Positions 16,675-25,083 of a stretch of 35,304 bases of DNA are shown here, piece after piece. Both the position numbers and the translations under genes were made by a program. The notes beneath the pieces were generated by a model. That model did not search any database, had not been told where the DNA came from, and was given only the letters and a program-made list of their open reading frames with translations. The first letter of the stretch is position 1, and the number at the start of each line of letters is the position of its first letter. Where the stretch lies: positions 1 through 35,304 of the forward strand of contig CANFLL010000040.1 of assembly GCA_947447825.1 (NCBI GenBank), given 5' to 3'. This stretch comes from Chitinophagaceae bacterium. Lineage in GTDB: Bacteria; Bacteroidota; Bacteroidia; Chitinophagales; Chitinophagaceae.

Positions 16675-17982
16675 AATGTTACGATTTGAATTGTTTAAAA
16701 AAGAAATTTAATAAACCTTGTTTTCGTAAGCCATCAATACAGAAAATAGAGGGAAAATTTGAAGGGAAGCATTTGATAGTTGGTGTTAAACTTTTTTTGA
16801 AATGATCAGTTTTAAAAAAATGTCAACTGCGTTGTGTTTCAATGCATGTGTATCCAAAAAAGGTTCAGTTGGGTTTTAATAAATTATCAGTTATTTTACT
16901 GTCCAAGCGTAAGCTTATGTTTGAAAATAACTTGCAATTATTGTCATTTTGCATGAAATTAAGCCAAACCTGAATGTTTTCATGCCAACTTTACACCCTT
17001 TTAACATATAACCGCTTGTTTTCCAGTCTGTATCATGCATTATTTAACTGAATGCACATGCGTTTATACTAAAATGCAACGCTTTATTCAAAGAGCTAGA
17101 GACTTTTTTGTTTAGGTTATACACCCAAATTTCAATGCCTTTTTCTTTCTCATCAAAGGTGTGGTTAATAGTTGGATAAGTATTGAATTACTTTTCAATA
17201 ATACAACGGAAAAAATTGGGTTAAACGTAAAAGAGTTTATATTATTGTGAGTATTGTGATTTTGTTAACATTTTTGATTGGTTTTTTATTACAATTCATA
17301 CTAATCAAGGTGTGAAAGCCTCTTTGGATGTTACATATTTGTAGGAATGTATATATTCTAATTGGCAAAATATATTGAGCATGCTACCCCCCCCTGTATT
17401 GTGACTCCTATTAATTATTAATTATAATTAATGACTATCCGCTATTTGGTAAAATATTTCACGATCCTCATTAACACTTCGCTGTCATCCCGTAGGATCT
17501 AACCGTGTTATACAAATACCATAATTTTGTTAGATATCTATGGGATGAAAGCGAAGATTAAGGAGAAAGTAGTGAATTACCAATTAGCGGATAATCTTTC
17601 AAAATTTATTAACCATACGGTATTCTCCCAATGGGTACACACGTAACTACCTATTGATAACAGCCACATGTTACTTAATTTTGAAGCTGTTTTATAAAAT
17701 TGAAATCAAGCCTTACTTACAATACTAGCTCGCTCTGTTAATAACCCTCACCATTATAAAGTTTCTTACGGACATTTCCCATTTAGTTCAAAGCTACAAT
17801 TGTATGGTTTGCCTTGTTAATTGACTAAAGAACCAAGAATACTAACCCAATAGAATTCATTTATTGAATTTTTAAGAGAATATATTTGTGAAAACGGTAG
17901 TTTAATTACCGATTATTAAAAAAAGGTTAAGCTAGCAATGACTATTTTCTTACCTTCGTAGCTATTTTAATGGTTGTTTATT
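16675..17982. other. 1.3-kb gene-free stretch upstream of the adhesin
   Basis: No convincing ORF on either strand. It contains a run of eight C (17387-17394), the large palindrome at 17433-17596, and, close to the adhesin, TACCTTCG at about 17951-17958, one base off the TAnnTTTG box. It probably carries the promoter and control region of the adhesin locus. Confidence 0.5.
17433..17596. mobile_element. MITE-like 164-bp imperfect palindrome
   Basis: The left arm 17433-17503 and right arm 17529-17596 are reverse complements over about 70 bp at roughly 75-80% identity, with a 25-base AT-rich loop. The best matched blocks are the outer tip (GA[C/T]TATCCGCTA, then TTGGTAA), the middle CTTCGCT.TCATCCC and the inner TATCTAAC/GATCTAAC. 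Complementarity ends sharply outside the GA tips. Size and form fit a miniature inverted-repeat element or a long-hairpin RNA. No target duplication is obvious. Confidence 0.5.
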
Positions 17983-20900
17983 ATGGCAAAGAATATATTA
18001 TTACTCCTATTTGTTTCATTTTGCTTGTCCGCAGCAGCTCAAACCCCAAAATGGAAATTAGTCACTACACAGATATCTAAAGGGAAGTATCCAGGAAATG
18101 ATTATATACAATTATTAGTGGATGGTAAAAATACTTGTAGTGAGGTTACTGGAGGTGATAGCGTTGCTAACCTTAGTAGAGTGGCCATTTATGATTCTAA
18201 TCTTGATTCAATATATATAACTCGTGGAACAGATACCACATGGGGGCTAGGTTCTGGTAAATATCGTTTTCCTGCAAAAGCACCTTGGGATTCTATTTCT
18301 TTTGGAACTCAAATACTCGTTTACAATGATAAAAATACAAATAGTGAAGTTGGAAACATATTAGGATATAGTTTCCCCAACTTGTACATAGTTAAACTAA
18401 GTCAGTTAGAATTAATTGATAGTGCAAATGTTGATACTGCTTCTATTCAGTCTGTGGATTCGATTTTGCCATCACCAAAAGCACTTGGTTTTTCAAATCA
18501 ACAAGGTGTTATGGCCATATTGAAAAATCCTATCTATCCTCCAAATTTCACAACTTCTGCCAGTGATTGGCTTTCATCATCTTCCTTAGGGAATGAATTG
18601 CCTGCGGGTAACAAAAACGAAATTGACACTTGGATTCCCACTTTGTTAGTGCCTGCTACTCACAATTTTTCATTTTATATTACTGCCGATCCTGGAATGC
18701 GTATTTTAACGATTGGTACAGATACTATTACAGGGAAGACTATTTATGATACCATCAAGGAATGTGCGCCCAAACAAGTACTATTAACCAAAAAAGGGCT
18801 TACTCTTTCGCCTAGTGATGTTAGTTTTACTTGGTTGGTGAATGGAGTGGCTGATACTATTTTTACGTTGAATGGTTCTGGGCTTACTGACACTTCTTAC
18901 TATGGTGGAGATACGCTTACTGTTTCAATGTATCAAAATACTAACGTTTTACTAAAAGGTACAACTACTCTCAAATGTATTACTGGAAAGAAAAAAGACT
19001 CTTATTATGCATACACTAGACCCAGTGTTAAAGATATTCCTTCTCCTTTGAAAGCAACTATTTTTACAGATGATACACTTTCTAAACCACTGTACAATAG
19101 ATACTACAAAGACACGGCAGGTATAATAGATTCAACACTTATATACATGGGCTTTTGTTATGGTAGTAGGGCTAAGTTCCATGCACATCCAGATTCTACC
19201 ACATCCTCTGATGTATATGAATGGATAAGAAATGGTGTTGTTGTATCTTATGACACTACCTATATTGATAGTAACATTATAAAAGGAATTGATACCTTGC
19301 TATTTCACATAAGGAGTAATGTTCCTTGTCTTGTTAAGAACGACTTTTATGATACCATACTTGTTAGAGGATTAGACTCCTTGCCAATACCTAAAGTGTT
19401 TATTACGGGTGATTCTGGTATATGTTCTAATGTGAGTGATACATTCAGAGCTGTTTTTAGCCCTAATGCAATTGGTGATTCTTCTGCAGTTTATAATTTA
19501 GCTTGGTATGTGGGGGGAGTACTTACATTCTCAGATACTACAAACTATTTTGATGGTGATATTAGGCCTAAGGAATTTATTTTTTCCGATTTTACAAATG
19601 TTCAGGGAGATTCCTCTGTGTATGCAGTGTTATTAGCTAAAAAAACATTGAGCTGTCCTTATTACGATTCTGTAATGACAAACCCACCTGATTCTTTAAC
19701 GGATACGAGTAACTCAATTCATTTACAGATTACGCCATTTGTTACTCCAACAGTTGCAAACATTATTGCAACACAAGATGGATTGTGTGCAAGACCATTT
19801 GTGGATAGTATTCAGTTCACTGCCACCACTGATAGCATTAATAATGGTGCTGGTAGTAACCCTAAGTTCCTATGGTATGTTAATGGAGTATCAGTAGATA
19901 ATGGTGATGTTATTTTATTCGATAGTGCCCATGGTACACGCTCAGGAAGGGATACAATTATTAATAATCGAGATACTTCCATTTTAATCACTAATGGTGG
20001 CCTATATTATGATTATGATTCAATTGGCGTTAGGGTTATCAATACCACTGCAAAATGTTTTGCAGTAAGTGATACTTCTGATTTTAAGTATTTAGTACTT
20101 AAAACATTCGACCCTTATCCACCAACTGTTTCACTAAACATTAATACTTCTCAATCCTTCCCACTGTGCCAGTTAGATAATGTTGCAAGCATTCCTTTCA
20201 CTTCTTCTGGTGTGAATTTAGGTGTCAAACCAAAATATATTTGGTACGTTAACAACATACCAGTTAATGATAGTACGAGTAGTTATTTATATGATAGGGT
20301 TAATGCAAACGACTCTGTTAAGCTCGAAGTGTATAGTAGTGTGGCTTGCGCAAGAAACCGAGATACCTTTGCAATTCAACCAATCACTATTACCCCGCCA
20401 TTTACTGCTGCTGTTTATATAGATACTACCACAAATAATAGTAACCCAACATCAGTTTGTTTGAATGATTTCTTTAAGTTATTTCTTTTCGAAACAGATG
20501 GTCAAACTTTGGAGAACAACTCTACAACTTTTGATATTTACATAAACAATAATCTATATCAACAAGGGCTTCAATTACCATTAAATATTTCAGCTTCAAG
20601 TTTGAGTAGTGGTACGAATTCAGTTTTTGTTGTCACCCACAGTGGTGTTAACTGCACAGCTAACAAGAATGATACTAGTAACGTTATTACGATAATAGGC
20701 AAAACCGTACCTAACGTAAACCCTATCTCAGGATCATTAGTTAGTGACGGTGCAAATGCAGTTTGTGTTGGTTCATTTAAAGGAGTAAGTGAGTCAACTA
20801 TCGGTGGTACATGGTCAGTAACACCTGCTACTGCTTTAAAAATAGATACTTTTGGGGTAATAAATGGTGTAGATACTGCTAAGGTTACAGGCCTAGATAA

Positions 20901-23900
20901 TAATAGTAGCCCAGCAACGCTTACTTACACTGTTAAAGATGCCACAAATGGTTGTTCAACTTCTGTGAGTACAACAGTATCCATCAATTTAAATTCTTTC
21001 CCTCAGGATGTAATGGTCTATAAAACACGTTGCACTTTTGACCCTCTAAATATTGATACTATCTACAACAGTGGAAGTGTAGGAAACTGGTACACTAGCA
21101 ATAGTAGCATTGCTACCGTTCAGGATTATGTATTTACTGACATAAATGGTAACCAACAACATGCAGGCATTGTAACTGCTGTAGGTAATGGAAAGGTTTA
21201 CATATATGATTCTATTTTTGCGCCAGATTGCGGTAGCACTGTAAGGATTGACACCCTATTGGTTGGACCTCCAGTTATAGATTCTATTACTGGCGACAAA
21301 GTTATTTGCCTATATCCTAATGGTTCAACACAACTGACTGCTCACGTTTCCGGTGACACGGCACATTTATGGAGTAGTGATAATTTGAATGTAGCAACGG
21401 TTGATACAAATGGATTGGTTACCACTGTGGGGCAAGGAGATGCCAACATAACCTTTACTGCTTATAATGTTTGTACAGGTGGTTTCTCATCTGCTTCTAG
21501 TAGTTATCAAATTCATGTAGGTGCGCCCACTTATGCAGGTAATATTTCTGGAACAAGTAATCTTTGTGTTGGCTCAAGTACAACATCAAATCCATTTACT
21601 AGCAATGTGTCTGGCGGTATTTGGAGTATTAAAGATCCAATTTATGCACAGATTGATTCTGTATCAGGTGTAGCCACTGGTAAAGTGGTTGGTTCAGATA
21701 GCATTTTATATACTGTTTCCAATAAATGTGGTTCTTTTTATACTTCTTGGCCAGTTACCATTTCAACAGAACCTGCTAAATACCCTATTACTTCAAGTGA
21801 TTCGATTGTGTGTACTTCTTTCGGGAATAATACCCTTCAACTTTCAAATGCACAAACTACAGGTGGTTCATGGGAAAGTCTTAATACTGATCTAGCTACT
21901 GTTGATCCTAATTCAGGATTAGTTACTGGTTTAAGTAATGGTCTTGCGACAATTAGATATACTGTTACTCAAAGTTGTGGTAGTTACAATACTGATACTA
22001 TAATTGTTGTAGGTGCGCCAGTGAAAGGGTCTTATCTATATAATAGTCCGATTTGTACAAAAGATACAGTTAAAATATCCAATACAATTCGTGGTGCTAA
22101 GTCGTATTCTTGGAGTGTTATTAAGCAAGATGGTAACAATTTAAAAACTATCGAGGGTAATCAGCCAACAGGTGTTTTTACAGGTGTAGATGGTGGAAAT
22201 GCTACTATTCTTTTTGTGGCGTTTAATAGATGTGGCTCTTCATTGAAAGATTTGTCTGATTCTTCAAACTATGTAAACATTAAAGTTAATGGCTTACCTG
22301 CCATTACTACCATAGCTGGTAAATCTGAGGTATGTTTGAAAGATACCACCACTTTGGTTGCTGGTTCAGTGTTGAATGGAGTTTGGAGCAGTGAAAGTGC
22401 AAATGTTGCTACTGTTTCACAATCTGGATTCCTTACTGCTGTTGGAACAGGATCGACCTCAATTAGTTATAAAGTCTTTGATGCCTCAACAGGTTGTCAC
22501 GATTCTGTTACTACTATTTTCAAAGTAGATTCTATACCTGTTGTTCCTGCAATAGTTGGTGCAAATAACTTATTCTGTACTAATAGAAATATTTTACTTA
22601 CAGATGCTAAACTTAATGGTGTATGGTTTAGTAGTGATAATTCAATTGCAAAGGTTGACCTTACTGGTATTGTTACTGGAGTGAAATCTGGAAGTGTTAA
22701 TATCGTTTATAAATTCACAGATAGTCATGGATGTAAAGATTCTTCAATTGCACCAATAAACGTATTTACAACACCAATTGTAACCCCAATAGTTGCTAGA
22801 AAGTCTGAGTTATGTGTAAAAGAGGTTATAACCTATACTAATAATACTGCTAAAGGTGTTTGGTTCTCGACAGATGCCTCAGTAGCGAATGTTAATTCGG
22901 ATGGTGCAGTCACTGGTTTAAAGGCAGGGGTTGATACCATAATTTATAAAGTAACTACTACTGATGGGTGTGCTGATTCTGCTAAATTAATTATTACTAT
23001 CGACTCAGTTCCTACAGTAAATCCAATTGTTGGTGCTGATGTTCCTTTCTGTTATGGCAGAACAGTTTCTTTAACTGACTCTTTAATTGATAATAATTAT
23101 TTTGCAAAATGGAAGAGTCAAAATACAACTATTGCAACAGTTAACCAAGACGGTAAAGTGTCTTGTATTCAGCCAGGTAGCACCAATATAGATTATACGG
23201 TTACAAATGGTAAAAATTGTTCAAACACAGCTACTGTTTCTATTACTGTAAATGCAATACCTCCAATAGGACCTATTGAGGGTGTTGATAAAATTTGTGT
23301 TGGGGTAACTACATCTCTAACAAATATACTTGCGGGTGGCGTATGGAAAAGTTCCTCACCTTTAATTGATGCGATAGACTCTGTTTCTGGTAAGCTAACA
23401 GCACTTGCTGCAACAAAAGACGAAACTGTAACTATAAGTTATAAAGCTTTTAATAATGGCTGTGATACAAGCGTAAGTAAGGCTATTCTTACTCAACCTA
23501 AACCATCAATACAACCGATCAGTTATACTAAGGATTCTGTAAATACAGGGTTGACTATTAAGCTTAATGATGCAACTAAACCTGGTACTTGGTCAAGTTT
23601 AAATGAAAATATTGCTTCGGTAGACATTGACAGTGGCGTTGTTAAAGGTGTTTATCCTGGTAAGGCACAAATAGTATATACTGTTAAAAGTTCAGCACTT
23701 TGTGAAGCTTACGATACATTATTGATTACAGTTCTAACACCTTTGGTTGATGTGTATGTTCCTAACTTCTTTAGTCCTTCAAGTACGAATGATTCTGATA
23801 AAGTGTTTAAGGTATTTGGTCAAAGCATATCTGCGATAGATTTTAGAGTATATAGTCCGTGGGGTACAATGGTTTATCATACAACAGACATTCATTCAAC

Positions 23901-24036
23901 GGGATGGGATGGAAAATATAATGGAACAGATATGCCAACAGGTGTATATGTCTACACCGCAAGAATTACAGTAAAAGACTTAGATAATAAGCAAAGTGTT
24001 ATTACTAAAAAGGGAGCTGTTAATTTAGTAAGATAG
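17983..24036 (+). CDS. Giant Ig-like-repeat surface adhesin with type B T9SS sorting domain
   Basis: A 2017-residue exported protein. A signal peptide is at 1-20 (NILLLLFVSFCLSAAAQ). The first ~900 residues are several Ig/PKD-like segments with paired cysteines and many Asp/Thr residues. From about 940 to 1920 come roughly eleven BIG2-like bacterial Ig repeats of about 85 residues, each of the form GVWSSxxxxIATVDxxGxVTGxxxGxxxIxYxV...GC. The last ~95 residues are a CHU_C/type B C-terminal domain (VPNFFSPSSTNDSDKVF, GWDGKYNGTDMPTGVYVYTA), the signal for export by the type IX system. ATG at 17983 is preferred to the upstream TTG at 17974. It heads a three-gene locus with the PorP/SprF and OmpA genes. 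Confidence 0.9.
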   Translation: MAKNILLLLFVSFCLSAAAQTPKWKLVTTQISKGKYPGNDYIQLLVDGKNTCSEVTGGDSVANLSRVAIYDSNLDSIYITRGTDTTWGLGSGKYRFPAKAPWDSISFGTQILVYNDKNTNSEVGNILGYSFPNLYIVKLSQLELIDSANVDTASIQSVDSILPSPKALGFSNQQGVMAILKNPIYPPNFTTSASDWLSSSSLGNELPAGNKNEIDTWIPTLLVPATHNFSFYITADPGMRILTIGTDTITGKTIYDTIKECAPKQVLLTKKGLTLSPSDVSFTWLVNGVADTIFTLNGSGLTDTSYYGGDTLTVSMYQNTNVLLKGTTTLKCITGKKKDSYYAYTRPSVKDIPSPLKATIFTDDTLSKPLYNRYYKDTAGIIDSTLIYMGFCYGSRAKFHAHPDSTTSSDVYEWIRNGVVVSYDTTYIDSNIIKGIDTLLFHIRSNVPCLVKNDFYDTILVRGLDSLPIPKVFITGDSGICSNVSDTFRAVFSPNAIGDSSAVYNLAWYVGGVLTFSDTTNYFDGDIRPKEFIFSDFTNVQGDSSVYAVLLAKKTLSCPYYDSVMTNPPDSLTDTSNSIHLQITPFVTPTVANIIATQDGLCARPFVDSIQFTATTDSINNGAGSNPKFLWYVNGVSVDNGDVILFDSAHGTRSGRDTIINNRDTSILITNGGLYYDYDSIGVRVINTTAKCFAVSDTSDFKYLVLKTFDPYPPTVSLNINTSQSFPLCQLDNVASIPFTSSGVNLGVKPKYIWYVNNIPVNDSTSSYLYDRVNANDSVKLEVYSSVACARNRDTFAIQPITITPPFTAAVYIDTTTNNSNPTSVCLNDFFKLFLFETDGQTLENNSTTFDIYINNNLYQQGLQLPLNISASSLSSGTNSVFVVTHSGVNCTANKNDTSNVITIIGKTVPNVNPISGSLVSDGANAVCVGSFKGVSESTIGGTWSVTPATALKIDTFGVINGVDTAKVTGLDNNSSPATLTYTVKDATNGCSTSVSTTVSINLNSFPQDVMVYKTRCTFDPLNIDTIYNSGSVGNWYTSNSSIATVQDYVFTDINGNQQHAGIVTAVGNGKVYIYDSIFAPDCGSTVRIDTLLVGPPVIDSITGDKVICLYPNGSTQLTAHVSGDTAHLWSSDNLNVATVDTNGLVTTVGQGDANITFTAYNVCTGGFSSASSSYQIHVGAPTYAGNISGTSNLCVGSSTTSNPFTSNVSGGIWSIKDPIYAQIDSVSGVATGKVVGSDSILYTVSNKCGSFYTSWPVTISTEPAKYPITSSDSIVCTSFGNNTLQLSNAQTTGGSWESLNTDLATVDPNSGLVTGLSNGLATIRYTVTQSCGSYNTDTIIVVGAPVKGSYLYNSPICTKDTVKISNTIRGAKSYSWSVIKQDGNNLKTIEGNQPTGVFTGVDGGNATILFVAFNRCGSSLKDLSDSSNYVNIKVNGLPAITTIAGKSEVCLKDTTTLVAGSVLNGVWSSESANVATVSQSGFLTAVGTGSTSISYKVFDASTGCHDSVTTIFKVDSIPVVPAIVGANNLFCTNRNILLTDAKLNGVWFSSDNSIAKVDLTGIVTGVKSGSVNIVYKFTDSHGCKDSSIAPINVFTTPIVTPIVARKSELCVKEVITYTNNTAKGVWFSTDASVANVNSDGAVTGLKAGVDTIIYKVTTTDGCADSAKLIITIDSVPTVNPIVGADVPFCYGRTVSLTDSLIDNNYFAKWKSQNTTIATVNQDGKVSCIQPGSTNIDYTVTNGKNCSNTATVSITVNAIPPIGPIEGVDKICVGVTTSLTNILAGGVWKSSSPLIDAIDSVSGKLTALAATKDETVTISYKAFNNGCDTSVSKAILTQPKPSIQPISYTKDSVNTGLTIKLNDATKPGTWSSLNENIASVDIDSGVVKGVYPGKAQIVYTVKSSALCEAYDTLLITVLTPLVDVYVPNFFSPSSTNDSDKVFKVFGQSISAIDFRVYSPWGTMVYHTTDIHSTGWDGKYNGTDMPTGVYVYTARITVKDLDNKQSVITKKGAVNLVR

Positions 24037-24040
24037 AAAA

Positions 24041-25045
24041 ATGATGAAAATGAAAAAGGTTTTTTTTATAATGTTACTAGGGGTGTCTACTTTAGTTAAG
24101 GCACAAGTTGATCCCCATTTTTCACAGTATTACATGCATCCATTGTGGTTAAACCCTGCCTTAACAGGAGCTATCAATGGGGATTATCGTGTAGCTGCAA
24201 TTAATAGAAATCAGTGGAGTAGTATAACTAATGCTTTTTCTACTCAAGGTTTAATGGCTGATTTAAAGACAGATAAGAATATAAATTTAGGACTTAGTCT
24301 TTTGCAACAAAATGCTGGTGATGCTGGCTATAAGTACTTTAACGGATTAGCTTCAATATCCTATTCTGGAATCAAGTTTGGAAAAGAGGGACTAAAGATT
24401 TTAACTTTTGGAATGAGTGCTGGTTTGGTAAATAGACGCTTTGATTTTACTAATGGGCAATGGGGAGATCAATATACTCCATTTTTAGGCTATGATATCA
24501 GTAAAACCTCAGCTTATTCGCGTACTGGTAAAAAGTCTGTATCAACGTTAGATCTGAGTGCTGGTATAGCTTATTATGATGGTGATCCAGAAAAAAAGAT
24601 AAATTTCTTTGGTGGATTCTCCGCAGCACACCTTAACCAAGCTAAGGATTTATTTATAGATACTACTATCAATAATGGTAAAGTGCCAATGCGTTTCACT
24701 CTGCATGGCGGTGCAAGAATTCTTCTTTCTGATAGAGCTAGTGTTGTGCCAAACGCATTGATAATGAAGGAAGCCGGAACAACAGAAATGATGCTTGGTG
24801 GATATTTGCAATTGGCTGCTACTGATGATTTTGATATTATGGGTGGTTTAAATTATCGTTTTAATGATGCTTTTTACCCTTATCTAGGAGTCAATTTTAA
24901 CAATTTTATTATTGGATTAAGTTACGACTTAAACACATCTACTTTAGGTTCTGGTGCAAAGGGATCAAGTAGCTATGAGTTTTCGTTGATGTATACAAAT
25001 AAGAAAGGTACAGATAAAGGATTCTTTAAATGTCCTAGATTTTAA
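24041..25045 (+). CDS. PorP/SprF family type IX secretion outer-membrane protein
   Basis: A 334-residue protein with a signal peptide (about 1-21) and the family start VDPHFSQYYMHPLWLNPALTGAINGDYRVAAINRNQWSS. The rest is amphipathic beta-barrel sequence (many G-L-S-x-x-Y strands), ending in YEFSLMYTNKKGTDKGFFKCPRF. PorP/SprF paralogues work with type IX secretion and are often needed for secretion or surface attachment of the type B CTD protein encoded beside them. The gene starts 4 bp after the adhesin stop, so coupled expression is very likely. Met1, Met2 and Met4 are all possible starts. Confidence 0.92.
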   Translation: MMKMKKVFFIMLLGVSTLVKAQVDPHFSQYYMHPLWLNPALTGAINGDYRVAAINRNQWSSITNAFSTQGLMADLKTDKNINLGLSLLQQNAGDAGYKYFNGLASISYSGIKFGKEGLKILTFGMSAGLVNRRFDFTNGQWGDQYTPFLGYDISKTSAYSRTGKKSVSTLDLSAGIAYYDGDPEKKINFFGGFSAAHLNQAKDLFIDTTINNGKVPMRFTLHGGARILLSDRASVVPNALIMKEAGTTEMMLGGYLQLAATDDFDIMGGLNYRFNDAFYPYLGVNFNNFIIGLSYDLNTSTLGSGAKGSSSYEFSLMYTNKKGTDKGFFKCPRF

Positions 25046-25083
25046 TATAGAACAATTTTATAATTCTATAAACGATAAAATTA

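Noticed and set aside
17387-17394. C8 homopolymer as a phase-variation switch for the adhesin
   Set aside because: It lies about 590 bp upstream of the ORF and is not placed between promoter elements that I can identify.
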